Shown here: one piece after another, positions 35,382 through 45,767 of the stretch
How positions within the stretch are numbered: position 1 is the first letter of the stretch
Layout of the letters: each line of letters begins with the position of its first letter
Assembly (NCBI GenBank): GCA_035548375.1
Contig: DASZTG010000021.1
Location: 124,001-188,000 of the forward strand
Source of the DNA: JACQAP01 sp035548375
Lineage (GTDB): Bacteria > Pseudomonadota > Gammaproteobacteria > Burkholderiales > JACQAP01
DNA: 64,000 nt
Direction of reading: 5' to 3'
The notes under the pieces: generated by a model
The model's database searches: none
What the model was told of the DNA's origin: nothing
Seen by the model: the letters and a program-made list of their open reading frames with translations, nothing else
Program-made: the position numbers and the translations under genes

Positions 35382-35957
35382 TTACCTGAAGAAATAGACC
35401 AACGCCAGCAGGATGACCACGCCCCCGATGACCCAGACGTAGGTTGGAAAGCCGGATCTTGCGGGGGGCGCGATGACGTTTTCCGCGGTTGCCGATGATT
35501 CTGTCGACGCAGGCGCCGCGGCGACCACGACGCTGTTGAAGCGGGCGAAGAAATCGTCGCTCATTTTCTTCGCGACGCCGTCGATCAGGCGCGAGCCGAT
35601 CTGCGCGAGCTTGCCACCCACGCTCGCGTTGACCTTGTAGGAAAGCACGGTGCCGCCAGCTTCCGGCGCGAGTGAAACCTGGGCACCGCCCTTGCCGAAA
35701 CCAGCCGCGCCGCCCGAGCCTTCGAACGCGAGGGAATACGAATTCGGCGGATTCAAATCGGCCAGCGTGAGCTTGCCGTTGAACTTCGCCTTGACCGGGC
35801 CGACCGCGGCCGTCATGGCCACCTTGTATTCGGTGTCCGACACCTTCTCGATGCTCTCGCAGCCCGGAATGCAGGCCTTGAGCGTTTCGGGGTCGTTGAG
35901 CGCCTCCCAGACGCGCTGCTGCGAAAGGGGGATGCGCTGCTCGCCGCTCATTTCCAT
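35382..35957 (-). CDS. coxG: CoxG-like SRPBCC protein, membrane-anchored
   Basis: 191 residues. The N-terminal 150 residues are a CoxG/SRPBCC domain: SGEQRIPLSQQRVWEALNDP, then LKACIPGCESIEKVSDTEYK, and the glycine-rich GSGGAAGFGKGGAQV. A single membrane helix of about 20 residues closes the protein (YVWVIGGVVILLALVYFF). In Cox systems CoxG attaches the molybdenum hydroxylase to the membrane. It stands head-to-head with the transporter-hydroxylase operon on its right, which agrees with that role. Confidence 0.9.
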   Translation of the reverse strand: MEMSGEQRIPLSQQRVWEALNDPETLKACIPGCESIEKVSDTEYKVAMTAAVGPVKAKFNGKLTLADLNPPNSYSLAFEGSGGAAGFGKGGAQVSLAPEAGGTVLSYKVNASVGGKLAQIGSRLIDGVAKKMSDDFFARFNSVVVAAAPASTESSATAENVIAPPARSGFPTYVWVIGGVVILLALVYFFR

Positions 35958-36202
35958 GTTGCCGCTTCTCCTGTTGGTTGCATTTGCGGCCCGATGCACC
36001 GTCTTGGGCCGCGCCACTGGATTATGCGCCCGCTTTGGTGGCATTCAAGCGCGAACTTCGCATCGATCGCGGTCATAACAGGAATTAGCGGTCGTCGATA
36101 ACAACTACTCATTATCTTTTTGGAAATCCCTTGGCTAGTCTGCATGGGCGCACAGAGTCCGCACCAACCGCAACCGTTTGCATTCTCCAGGGGAGTTCCA
36201 TC

Positions 36203-37555
36203 ATGAGCGATACCGTTGATACGAAAAAGGTAACGACCGTCGACGACGCAGCCGCGCCGGCCGACGGAGGCATCAACACCACGCGCCGGGCGATTCTGAA
36301 AAGCGCCGCGGCAGCGGCAGGCGTCGCAGGCGCACAGGCAATCACGGGATTTCCGTTGATCTGGTCTCAGGAAATCAAGGACATCGAGCTGCGACACGTC
36401 GGCGTGTCGTATTCGGTGGTCAAGGCGATCGGCGACCAGGCATCGAAGGATCTCGGCTTCAAGGTGACGATGCAGAACCTCGATACCTCGGCCGCGATCA
36501 ACCGCTTCGTCACGCAGCCCAACACCGTAGACATCGCCGACGTCGAAGGCTGGCAGGCCAAACTGGCCACCAAGCGCGGCGTGATCCAGGGCATCGAACG
36601 CAAGAAGATCAAGGAATTCGAAAACATCCTGCCGATCTTCACGAAGGGTGCGATCGACGGCAAGGTGGTATCGCGCCAGGGCATCTCGCCTTATGAAGCG
36701 ATGTACATCTCCAAGCCGGACGCGACGGAACTGCACGAGGGCGTGACCGACTGGTGCACCTTCCTGCCGCAGGTCTACAACGCGGACTCCATCGGTTACC
36801 GGCCCGACCTGATCAAGAAGCCGATCACAGAATGGAAGGAACTCATCAATCCCGAATACAAGGGCAAGGCCGCGATCCTCGACGTGCCCGCCATCGGCAT
36901 CATGGATGCGGCGCTGTGCTTCGAGAGCGCGGGCGAAATCAAGTACGGCAACAAGGGCAACATGACCAAGTCGGAGATCGATTTCACGATCAACCGGCTG
37001 ATCGAGCTCAAGAAGAGCGGCCACTTCCGCGCCACCTGGACGACGTTCGACCAGTCCGTCCAGCTCATGGCCGCCGGCGAAGTCATCGTGCAGTCGATGT
37101 GGTCGCCCGCCGTCGCGGCCGTGCGCGTGAAGGGCATGCCCTGCATCTATGCGCCGGTCAACAAGAAGGGCGACAAGGAAGGCTATCGCGGCTGGTGCAA
37201 CGGCATGGCGCTCATGAAGCATCTGTCGGGCAAGAAGCTCGATGCCGCCTATGAATACCTGAACTGGTACCTGTCCGGCTGGCAGGGCGGCTTCGTCGCG
37301 CGCTACGGCTATTACAGCCCGGTGCCCTCGACGGCGAAGAAATTCCTGTCCGCGAACGAGTGGGCCTACTGGTACGAAGGCAAGCCCGCAAAGGAAACCA
37401 TCCTCGATCCGTACGGCGTGGCGATGGAAAAAGCCGGCGCCCTGCGCGACGGCGGTTCCTTCCTCGATCGCGTGACCAACATTTCCTGCTGGAACACGCT
37501 GATGGACGAAGCGCAATACATGAACAAGCGCTGGAACGACTTCAAGGCAGCTTGA
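36203..37555 (+). CDS. ABC transporter substrate-binding protein, spermidine/putrescine (PotD) type
   Basis: 450 residues; AGGGGAG lies 7 bases before the ATG. A Tat-like signal with TTRRAILKSAAAAAG is around residue 28. The mature protein has the type II binding-protein fold of the PotD/PotF class, e.g. GVTDWCTFLPQVYNADSIGY, WKELINPEYKGKAAILDVPA and FVARYGYYSPVPS. It captures a solute, probably cationic or amide-like, in the periplasm. It heads a run of genes on one strand through the permeases, ATPase, CoxSLM-like enzyme and amidase. Confidence 0.9.
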   Translation: MSDTVDTKKVTTVDDAAAPADGGINTTRRAILKSAAAAAGVAGAQAITGFPLIWSQEIKDIELRHVGVSYSVVKAIGDQASKDLGFKVTMQNLDTSAAINRFVTQPNTVDIADVEGWQAKLATKRGVIQGIERKKIKEFENILPIFTKGAIDGKVVSRQGISPYEAMYISKPDATELHEGVTDWCTFLPQVYNADSIGYRPDLIKKPITEWKELINPEYKGKAAILDVPAIGIMDAALCFESAGEIKYGNKGNMTKSEIDFTINRLIELKKSGHFRATWTTFDQSVQLMAAGEVIVQSMWSPAVAAVRVKGMPCIYAPVNKKGDKEGYRGWCNGMALMKHLSGKKLDAAYEYLNWYLSGWQGGFVARYGYYSPVPSTAKKFLSANEWAYWYEGKPAKETILDPYGVAMEKAGALRDGGSFLDRVTNISCWNTLMDEAQYMNKRWNDFKAA

Positions 37556-37639
37556 CGTATCGGTAACGGGGGCAACCCGGGGGAGGGCGCATTCTTCCCC
37601 GGCGTTGCGACGCCCGGCCGCGCCGAATCCATCGCCGAT

Positions 37640-38539
37640 ATGTCCGCTACCGCACACGCATCGCTACCCGGGGCAGCCAGCCAGAAGAAGGGGCTGGTGT
37701 CCTGGCTCTATGTTTCGCCGCTCGTCGCGGTGCTGATCCCGTTTTTTGTCGTGCCCATCGTCGTCGTCGTGATCGCGAGCTTCCTCGAGCACGACGGTTT
37801 CGGCGGCATGATCCCGCACTTCACGCTGGCGAATTACGCAGGCGTTTTCACCGCCGGCCTGACCTTGAAGCTCTACCTCAGCACCATCAAGTTCGCGATC
37901 CTGACCTGGGCGTTCACCTTGCTCATTGGCTTCTGGATCGCCTATTTCCTGGTGTTCCACGTGCGCAACCAGCTGCTTGCGATCGGCCTGTTCCTGGTCT
38001 GCACCGTGCCGTTCTGGACCTCGAACATCATTCGCATGATTTCGTGGATCCCGCTGCTGGGCAAGAACGGCCTGGTCAATGCGGGGCTGATTTCCAGCGG
38101 TGTCATCGACCAGCCGCTGGAATTCCTGCTGTTCTCGGATTTCGCGGTGGTGGTCGCGTACACCCACCAGCTCACCATCTTCATGATCGTGCCGATCTTC
38201 AATGCCATGGCACGCATCGACAAGCGCACCATCGAGGCCGCGCGGGACGCGGGTGCGAGCCGCTTCGAGATCATGCGCCACATCGTCGTGCCGCTTTCGC
38301 GCAACGGCATCGCGCTCGGCTCGATTTTCGTGTTGTCCATCGTCATGGGCGACTTCTTCGTCGTGAAAGTCATGAGCGGTGGCGGTTCGGCGTCGGTCGT
38401 GTCCGCTCTCTTCGAAGACATCGCCGTCCTGCAATACCCGCCCGCGGCGGCTGCGGCGGTGATCCTGCTGCTGGTGGTCGTGATCATGATCGCGCTGATC
38501 CTGCGGACGGTGGACGTGCGCAAGGAAATCACGCGATGA
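37640..38539 (+). CDS. ABC transporter permease, PotB type
   Basis: 299 residues, six membrane helices. The EAA loop is RTIEAARDAGASRFEIMRHIVVPLSRNGIALG, partly shown here by EAARDAGASRFEIMRHI. Its stop overlaps the start of the second permease (ATGA), so translation is coupled. It forms the membrane channel with the next gene. Confidence 0.92.
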   Translation: MSATAHASLPGAASQKKGLVSWLYVSPLVAVLIPFFVVPIVVVVIASFLEHDGFGGMIPHFTLANYAGVFTAGLTLKLYLSTIKFAILTWAFTLLIGFWIAYFLVFHVRNQLLAIGLFLVCTVPFWTSNIIRMISWIPLLGKNGLVNAGLISSGVIDQPLEFLLFSDFAVVVAYTHQLTIFMIVPIFNAMARIDKRTIEAARDAGASRFEIMRHIVVPLSRNGIALGSIFVLSIVMGDFFVVKVMSGGGSASVVSALFEDIAVLQYPPAAAAAVILLLVVVIMIALILRTVDVRKEITR

Positions 38540-39423
38540 GCGCCACCACGATGTCGATTGCCCGCCATCCGAAAGCGCGCAAGCGCAGCGTGGCCGATGA
38601 ATCGAAGCGGCCCTGGACGTTCTGGGTGCTGGCCGCGCTGTTCGCTGCCTACGTGCTGGCGCTGTACGGCCCCATGCTGTGCATCTACGTGCTGTCGTTC
38701 CAGGACGTGCGCGGCGGCCTGGTGTTCCCGATGAAAGGCCTGTCGACGCACTGGTTCGTGGACTTGTTCACGCAAGTGCGCACCGGCGACGTCAAGGGCG
38801 GCTTCGATCGCTCGATCACGCTCGCGGTGATCGTGACGGTACTGACGGTCGTGGGTTCGTTCCTCGCGGGCCTGGCGTTTCGCAACCGCTTCAAGGGCGA
38901 CGGCATCGTCTTCTACGTGATGATAGGCAGCCTGGTTGCGCCCGGACTCGTGCTCGGCATCGGCATCGGCCTGCTGTTCCAGTACTTCGGCCTGCCCGCA
39001 AGCTGGTACACGTCCGCGCTCGGCGCCCACCTGAGCTGGACCTTGCCATTCGGCGTGCTGGTCATGTTCGCCGTGATGTCGCGCTTCGATCGTGCGTGGG
39101 AGGAAGCCGGTCGCGACCTCGGCGCCACCTCGTGGCAGATTATTCGCATGGTCGTCATCCCCATCCTGCTGCCCGGCATCGTCGCCGTGGCACTGTTCGG
39201 CTTCACGCTTTCCTACGATGAATTCTCGCGCACGCTGCAGACCTCCGGCCCGCTCAACACCCTGCCGCTGGAAATCTGGAGCATGACCCTGAACGTGACA
39301 TCGCCCTCGCTGTATGCCCTCGGCACGGTGACGACGCTGGCCTCCTTCCTGATCATCGGCGTCTGCCTCGGGGCGATCGCAATCTTGCAGAAGCGGCGCG
39401 CGCGTTCCCTTTCCTCGCATTGA
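38536..39423 (+). CDS. ABC transporter permease, PotC type
   Basis: 295 residues from the ATG that overlaps the preceding stop. Six membrane helices and the EAA loop EEAGRDLGATSWQIIRMVVI. The N-terminus has about 25 polar residues before helix 1. Partner of the PotB-type permease; the ATPase gene starts 10 bases downstream. Confidence 0.92.
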   Translation: MSATTMSIARHPKARKRSVADESKRPWTFWVLAALFAAYVLALYGPMLCIYVLSFQDVRGGLVFPMKGLSTHWFVDLFTQVRTGDVKGGFDRSITLAVIVTVLTVVGSFLAGLAFRNRFKGDGIVFYVMIGSLVAPGLVLGIGIGLLFQYFGLPASWYTSALGAHLSWTLPFGVLVMFAVMSRFDRAWEEAGRDLGATSWQIIRMVVIPILLPGIVAVALFGFTLSYDEFSRTLQTSGPLNTLPLEIWSMTLNVTSPSLYALGTVTTLASFLIIGVCLGAIAILQKRRARSLSSH

Positions 39424-39433
39424 GTCGAACAAG

Positions 39434-40537
39434 ATGAAGATCGAATCTGGAGACATCGAGCTGGCCGGGTTGTACAAGCACTTCGGCGAAACGGCCGCCG
39501 TGGACGGCGTGAACCTGAAGATCCCGGATGGCGCCTATTGCTGTTTCCTCGGGCCTTCGGGTTGCGGCAAGACCACCATCCTGCGCATGATCGCCGGCCA
39601 CGAGGATCCGACCGGCGGCGAGATCCTGATCGGCGGGCATGACGTGGTCGGCCTGCCGCCGGTCGAACGGCGCACCGCGATGATGTTCCAGTCGTACGCG
39701 CTGTTCCCGCACCTGTCCGTGCGCGACAACGTCGCGTTCCCGTTGCGCGTGCGAGGTTTGTCGAAAGCCGACCGCTACAAGTCCGCCGATGCGATGCTGG
39801 AAAAAGTGCGCCTGACCGAGCTCGCGAATCGCCTGCCGGGACAATTGTCCGGCGGCCAGCAGCAGCGCGTGGCGCTGGCTCGCGCCGCGATCACCGAGCC
39901 GAAGGTGCTGTTGCTCGATGAACCGCTGTCGGCGCTCGACGAGCAGTTGCGCATCCAGATGCGCACCGAACTGCGCCGCATGCAGCGCGAGCTCGGCATC
40001 ACCTTCGTGCACGTCACCCACACGCAACTCGAAGCCATCGCGCTGGCGGATATCGTGGTCGTCATGGAGAAAGGCAAGATCAAGCAGGCGGGGCCGGCGC
40101 GGGAAGTCTATGCCGAGCCCAAGGATCGCTACGTGGCCGAGTTCCTCGGCGGCCAGAACGTGCTATCCGGCAAGGTCGAGAGTGTCAACGGCGCGAGCCT
40201 CGTGGTCAGCGCGCCGGATTCGGCGGCCATCGTCGTGCCGTTGAAAGGGCGCAACGCGGTCCATGGCGGCGAGCGCGTCGAACTCGCGGTGCGCCGCGAC
40301 GACATTCATTTGCGCCGCCCGGGCCAGCAGAACCTGGAGCCGGGCTGGAATTCCATCAGTGCGCGCATCCGCGCCATCGAGTACCAGGGCGCGTTCGTCA
40401 AGGTCATGCTGGACGCGCTCGGCGAGGCGGAGTTCGTTGCTTACGTCCCCGAGCGCGAGTTCTTCGTCGACACGTTCGCGGTCGGCGACGTCGTCATCGC
40501 CGCCTGGCGCGCGGAACGTTCACTGCTGTTGTCGTAG
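39434..40537 (+). CDS. ABC transporter ATP-binding protein, PotA type
   Basis: 367 residues. Walker A GPSGCGKT at 40-47, the signature LSGGQQQRVALARA near 137, Walker B VLLLDEPLSALD near 158, and a C-terminal TOBE-like regulatory domain (residues about 240-367). It energises the importer. The coxS-like gene starts 24 bases downstream, tying uptake to the molybdenum hydroxylase. Confidence 0.93.
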   Translation: MKIESGDIELAGLYKHFGETAAVDGVNLKIPDGAYCCFLGPSGCGKTTILRMIAGHEDPTGGEILIGGHDVVGLPPVERRTAMMFQSYALFPHLSVRDNVAFPLRVRGLSKADRYKSADAMLEKVRLTELANRLPGQLSGGQQQRVALARAAITEPKVLLLDEPLSALDEQLRIQMRTELRRMQRELGITFVHVTHTQLEAIALADIVVVMEKGKIKQAGPAREVYAEPKDRYVAEFLGGQNVLSGKVESVNGASLVVSAPDSAAIVVPLKGRNAVHGGERVELAVRRDDIHLRRPGQQNLEPGWNSISARIRAIEYQGAFVKVMLDALGEAEFVAYVPEREFFVDTFAVGDVVIAAWRAERSLLLS

Positions 40538-40561
40538 CGAATCGATTTCAGGAGAAAGACC

Positions 40562-41038
<477 letters not shown>

Positions 41039-41040
41039 CC

Positions 41041-43446
41041 ATGCCGGACCAGCACATGAACACCCCGGCCAATCCCACCGGCATCGGCGCCGCAGTCCGC
41101 CGCAGGGAGGACATGCGGTTCCTGCTCGGCAAGGGCAACTACGTCGCCGACATCAAGCTGCCGAACATGAGCTACGGCGCGATCCTGCGTTCGCCGCACG
41201 CGCATGCGCGAGTGAAGTCCGTGGATATTTCCGCCACGTTGAAGATGCCGGGCGTCGTGGCCGTGTACACCGGCGCCGACCTCGCGGCCGACAAAGTGGG
41301 CGGCATGCCCTGCGCCTGGCCGGTGGTCGGCAAGGGCGACGTGCCGGCGAAGGAGCCCATGCGACCGGCGCTGGCCCAGGGCAAGGTGCGCCACGTCGGC
41401 GACCCGGTTGCCTTCATCGTCGCCGAGACGCTCGAGCAGGCGCGTGACGGCGCGGAAGCAGTGGTCGTGGACTATGACGAATTGCCTGCCGCGGTCGGGG
41501 TGCTCGATGCGATCAAGCCCGGCGCGCCCGCAGTGTTCGACGACATTCCCGACAACGTTTGCGTCGATTGGGAACTGGGTGACAAGGCCGCGACCGATGC
41601 GGCCTTCAAGAAGGCGGCCCACATCGCGCGCCTGAGCCTGGTCAACAACCGCCTGGTCGGCAATCCCATGGAGCCGCGCGCTGCGATCGGCGACTTCGAT
41701 GTTTCTCGCGGGCAGCACACGCTGTACACCACCAGCCAGCTGCCGCACATCGCCAAGCTGCTGATGGGCAATTTCGTGCTCGGCATCCCGCAGCACAAGC
41801 TGCGCTGCGTCTCGCCTGACGTGGGCGGCGGCTTCGGCGTGAAGCAGGTCCACTACCTCGAAGAAGTGCTGGTCACCTGGGCCGCGCGCAAGCTGGGCCG
41901 GCCGGTGAAGTGGGTGGCGGAGCGCAGCGAAGGGTTCATCTCCGACGCCCACGCACGCGACCATGTCACCGAGGCCGAGATGGCGATGGACGAGAACGGC
42001 AAGTTCCTCGGCCTCAAGGTGAGCACGGTCGCCAACATGGGCGCCTACCTCTCGACGTTTGGGCCCAACATTCCCACCAACCTGTACGGGCCGCTGCTCT
42101 CCGGGGTCTACAGGCTGCCTGCCATCTATTGCGAAGTGAAATGCGTGTTCACGAACACGCTGCCGGTGGACGCGTATCGCGGCGCCGGCCGGCCGGAGGC
42201 CACGTTCTGCCTCGAACGCATCGTGGACGTCGCTGCCGGCGAAATGAAACTGTCGAAGGACGAGATCCGCCGCCGCAACATGCTGCGCATGGAAGACTAT
42301 CCCTACCAGACGCCGGTGCTGATGAACTACGACAGCGGCGATCCCCTGGGTTGCATGGACAAGGCGCTCGCGGCGGCCGACTGGAAGGGTTTCCCGGCGC
42401 GCAAGGCGGAGGCGGCGAAGCGCGGCAAGCTGCGCGGTATCGGGCTTTGCACTTATGTCGAAGCCTGCGGGCTGGCGCCTTCTCGCATCGCGATCCGCCT
42501 CGGCGTGCGCGGCGGCCTGTTCGAGAGCGCGACGGTGCGCGTGCATCCGACCGGGCACGTCACCGTACTGATCGGCACGCACAGCCACGGCCAGGGGCAC
42601 GAGACGACATGGTCGCAGATCGTGTCGACGAAATTCGGCATCCCGGCCGAAAACGTCGAGGTGGTGTTCGGCGACACGGACAAGGTCCAATTCGGACTTG
42701 GCACTTATGGGTCGCGCTCGGCGGCCGTCGGCGGATCGGCGCTTGCCAAGGCGGCCGACAAGGTAATCCTCAAAGGCAAGAAGATCGCCGCCCACATGCT
42801 GGAAGCGTCCGAGGGTGACATCGAGTTCAAGAATGGCGTGTTCTCCGTCGCGGGGACGGACCGGTCGAAGACCTTCGGCGACATTGCGCTGATGGCGCAT
42901 TTCCCGGTCAACTACCCGCTGGAAATCCTCGAGCCCGGCCTGGAAGAGCAGTCGTTCTACGACCCGGTCAATTTCACTTTCCCGTGCGGCGCGCACATCG
43001 CCGAGGTGGAGATCGATCCCGAGACCGGATTCGTGAAGCTGCTGAACTACGTGGCGGTCGACGACGTCGGGACGGTCATCAACCCGATCATCGTCGAGGG
43101 CCAGATCCACGGCGGCGTGGTGCAGGGTGTGGGCCAGGCACTGTTCGAGGACTGCGTCTACGACGAGCACTCCGGGCAGCTGCTGTCCGGCTCGTTCATG
43201 GACTACTGCATGCCGCGCGCCGACAGCATTCCCGACATGACGGTCGAAACCCATGTTACGGCCTGCACGCACAACGAACTCGGCGTGAAGGGTTGCGGCG
43301 AGGTGGGCACGATCGGCTCGCCCGCGACGGTGATCAATGCCGTGGTCGATGCGCTCCAGCATCTTGGTGTCAACCATGTGGACATGCCGGCCTCGCCGAA
43401 CCGCGTGTGGCGGATCATCGCCAACGCCGGCGGGGCAGTGAAATAG
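41041..43446 (+). CDS. Molybdopterin large subunit, CoxL form II
   Basis: 801 residues from the ATG at 41041, with AAAGGAG 8 bases upstream. Xanthine dehydrogenase superfamily large subunit: RREDMRFLLGKGNYVADI at the start, the GGGFGVKQ molybdopterin block, the loop AYRGAGR at 378-384, and the catalytic Glu near 754 in GCGEVG. The AYRGAGR loop is form II; true CO dehydrogenases have AYRCSFR with the copper-binding Cys. The enzyme therefore probably hydroxylates an aromatic ring, heterocycle or aldehyde. Water is the oxygen source in this family. Confidence 0.93.
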   Translation: MPDQHMNTPANPTGIGAAVRRREDMRFLLGKGNYVADIKLPNMSYGAILRSPHAHARVKSVDISATLKMPGVVAVYTGADLAADKVGGMPCAWPVVGKGDVPAKEPMRPALAQGKVRHVGDPVAFIVAETLEQARDGAEAVVVDYDELPAAVGVLDAIKPGAPAVFDDIPDNVCVDWELGDKAATDAAFKKAAHIARLSLVNNRLVGNPMEPRAAIGDFDVSRGQHTLYTTSQLPHIAKLLMGNFVLGIPQHKLRCVSPDVGGGFGVKQVHYLEEVLVTWAARKLGRPVKWVAERSEGFISDAHARDHVTEAEMAMDENGKFLGLKVSTVANMGAYLSTFGPNIPTNLYGPLLSGVYRLPAIYCEVKCVFTNTLPVDAYRGAGRPEATFCLERIVDVAAGEMKLSKDEIRRRNMLRMEDYPYQTPVLMNYDSGDPLGCMDKALAAADWKGFPARKAEAAKRGKLRGIGLCTYVEACGLAPSRIAIRLGVRGGLFESATVRVHPTGHVTVLIGTHSHGQGHETTWSQIVSTKFGIPAENVEVVFGDTDKVQFGLGTYGSRSAAVGGSALAKAADKVILKGKKIAAHMLEASEGDIEFKNGVFSVAGTDRSKTFGDIALMAHFPVNYPLEILEPGLEEQSFYDPVNFTFPCGAHIAEVEIDPETGFVKLLNYVAVDDVGTVINPIIVEGQIHGGVVQGVGQALFEDCVYDEHSGQLLSGSFMDYCMPRADSIPDMTVETHVTACTHNELGVKGCGEVGTIGSPATVINAVVDALQHLGVNHVDMPASPNRVWRIIANAGGAVK

Positions 43447-43497
43447 TCGACGGGACGTTGTGAAGGCTCAACACCAATCACTCACGAGGAACGGAAC

Positions 43498-44304
43498 ATG
43501 AGGAGCTTCGAATATCTGCGGCCGGCGTCCCTGCCTGATGCGGCCAAGGCGCTTGCAGGCTCGGACGCGAAGCTGATGGCAGGCGGCATGACGCTGATCC
43601 CGGCCATGAAAATGCGGCTGACGCTGCCGGAAACCGTGGTCGACCTGGGTGCAATCGGCGAGTTGCGCGGCATTCGCGCGGCGAAGGACGAAATCACGAT
43701 CGGGGCGATGACACGCCATGCGGACGTTGCGTCGTCGGCGGACGTGAAGAAGGCGATTCCCGCGCTGGCATCCCTGGCGGGGGGGATCGGCGATCCCCAG
43801 GTGCGCAATCGCGGCACCATCGGCGGCTCCATCGCCAACAACGATCCCGCTGCCGACTATCCGGCGGCCGTTCTGGCACTTGGTGCGACGATCACGACGA
43901 ACAAACGCAAGATCGTCGGGGATAAATTTTTCACGGGCATGTTCGAGACCGCGCTGGATGCCGGCGAGATCATCCAGCAGGTGAGCTTCCCGGTGCCGGC
44001 GATGGCGGCCTACGAAAAATTCCGCAGCCCCGCGTCGCGCTACGCGCTGGTGGGCGTGTTCGTCGCAAAAACAGCCGCAGGCGTGCGCGTGGCCGTGACC
44101 GGTGCCGCGCCCTGCGTATTCCGCGCCACGGCCCTGGAATCGCTGCTGTCCGAGAAATTTTCCGCGGAGGCCCTGAAGGGTTTCCGTTTCCCCGCGGAAG
44201 GGTTGAATTCGGACATGCATGGCGATGCGCAGTATCGTGCCGGGCTCATCGGTGTCCTCACGCGTCGCGCAGTGGCGAGCCTGACCGGCGCGGGAATGAA
44301 TTGA
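43498..44304 (+). CDS. FAD-binding subunit of molybdenum hydroxylase, CoxM type
   Basis: 268 residues. FAD contacts AGGMTLIPAMK near 24 and IGGSIANNDPAADYPAAVLA near 105 are typical of CoxM. It passes electrons from the iron-sulphur subunit to the quinone pool. It completes an S-L-M set. Its stop overlaps the amidase start (TGATG), coupling the two. Confidence 0.93.
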   Translation: MRSFEYLRPASLPDAAKALAGSDAKLMAGGMTLIPAMKMRLTLPETVVDLGAIGELRGIRAAKDEITIGAMTRHADVASSADVKKAIPALASLAGGIGDPQVRNRGTIGGSIANNDPAADYPAAVLALGATITTNKRKIVGDKFFTGMFETALDAGEIIQQVSFPVPAMAAYEKFRSPASRYALVGVFVAKTAAGVRVAVTGAAPCVFRATALESLLSEKFSAEALKGFRFPAEGLNSDMHGDAQYRAGLIGVLTRRAVASLTGAGMN

Positions 44305-45767
44305 TGGCGGCAACCGAAGGGCTGCGCAAGCAGGCGCCGCAGATCGGGGACCTGGCGCGCCTGCCCGCGGCCGACCTGCTGGAGGGCTACCGCACCGGAA
44401 GCTTCTCGCCCACCGACGTCATCGAAGAAGTCATCGATGCCCTCGAGGAGACGAACGCGGTTTGCAACGTGATGGCCGCGCCGATGTTCGAGACCGCCCG
44501 TAACGAAGCAAAGGCGGCGACCAGGGCGTGGCGCAGCGGTTCGCTCGTCGGGCCGCTGGCCGGCGTGCCGGTCACGGTGAAGGACCTGATATTCGTCGCG
44601 GGCGTGCCCGCGCGCGGCGGCGCGCCGGTGTTCAGGGATTTCGTGCCGGAAGCGGATTCGGCGGTGGTGACTTCGTTGCGCAAGGCCGGCGCGATCCTCA
44701 CCTGCAAGACGACCACTTGCGAATCGGGCTACAAGCTCACCGCCGACAGTCCCGTCACGGGCATCACGCGCAATCCGTGGCGGCTCGACCGCACCAGCGG
44801 CGGCTCCAGCGGCGGTGCCGCGGCCGGCGTTGCTGCCGGCTGCGGACCGCTCGCGGTCGGGACGGACGGCGTCGGCTCGATCCGGGTGCCGTCGTCGTTC
44901 TGCGGCGTGTTCGGCATCAAGCCGACGTTCGGCCTCGTGCCGCGCTCGCCGGGCTTTTCGCCGCCGTCTTGGGCATCGCTGGCGCATACCGGACCGATCG
45001 CCCGCAATGTGCGTGATGCGGCGCTTTTGCTCGAAGTCATCGCAGGGCACGACGCGCGCGACGCGGCAAGCTTGCCGGTCGGCAAGCGCACCTATGACGT
45101 ACAGCCCGGTCGCCTAGACGGCGTTCGCATTGCATTCACGCCGGATCTGGGCTTCGCGGCCGTCTCGCCTGAAGTGCGCGCCGCATTTACCGCTGCGCTG
45201 ACGGTATTCACCAACCTCGGCGCCGAGCTCATCGCGGACGACGTCGGCCTCGATCCGGAGGTGCTCGAGCGCACGATCAAGCCGATCGCCTACACGGAAC
45301 AGGCCGCAGCGGTGTTGGCGCGAAACCCGGAGGCCATGGCGCTGTCGGATCGCGAATATCAGGACGTCATCGCGCGAGGGCGCCAATACCAGGGTGTCGA
45401 ATACATCGACGCCACGTATCGGCGCACGGCCTTGCGCGGCCAGTTCCTGAAGGTCTTCCAGCGTGCGCAGTTGCTGGTGACGCCAACCGTTGCGGTGACC
45501 GCCTTCGGTGCGGGCAAGCTGGGCGTGGGAAAAATCGACGATCGCGCGGTGGATTTGCACCTGGGCTGGTCGCCGTTTTCGTGGCCGATCAACCTGGCCG
45601 GCTTGCCGGCGGCGACCATTCCCTGCGGATTCGACGCGGACGGCCTGCCGATCGGGCTGCAGATCGTCGCGCCGTGGCTGGAAGAGCAGCGTATTTTTCG
45701 CGCGGCCGCCGCGTACGAAGCGGCGGCGCCGTTTTCAGGCCGCTGGCCGGGATTCCTGGGCGGATGA
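44304..45767 (+). CDS. Amidase (amidase signature family)
   Basis: 487 residues from the ATG at 44304, which overlaps the CoxM stop. The Ser-cisSer-Lys machinery is visible: Lys in VTVKDLIF near 95, the Gly/Ser-rich GGSSGGAAAG, and GTDGVGSIRVPSSFCGVFG. It hydrolyses a carbon-nitrogen amide bond. Translational coupling to a molybdenum hydroxylase and the importer suggests it releases ammonia or an amine from the hydroxylated product. Its 3' end overlaps the convergent LysR gene by 33 bases. Confidence 0.93.
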   Translation: MAATEGLRKQAPQIGDLARLPAADLLEGYRTGSFSPTDVIEEVIDALEETNAVCNVMAAPMFETARNEAKAATRAWRSGSLVGPLAGVPVTVKDLIFVAGVPARGGAPVFRDFVPEADSAVVTSLRKAGAILTCKTTTCESGYKLTADSPVTGITRNPWRLDRTSGGSSGGAAAGVAAGCGPLAVGTDGVGSIRVPSSFCGVFGIKPTFGLVPRSPGFSPPSWASLAHTGPIARNVRDAALLLEVIAGHDARDAASLPVGKRTYDVQPGRLDGVRIAFTPDLGFAAVSPEVRAAFTAALTVFTNLGAELIADDVGLDPEVLERTIKPIAYTEQAAAVLARNPEAMALSDREYQDVIARGRQYQGVEYIDATYRRTALRGQFLKVFQRAQLLVTPTVAVTAFGAGKLGVGKIDDRAVDLHLGWSPFSWPINLAGLPAATIPCGFDADGLPIGLQIVAPWLEEQRIFRAAAAYEAAAPFSGRWPGFLGG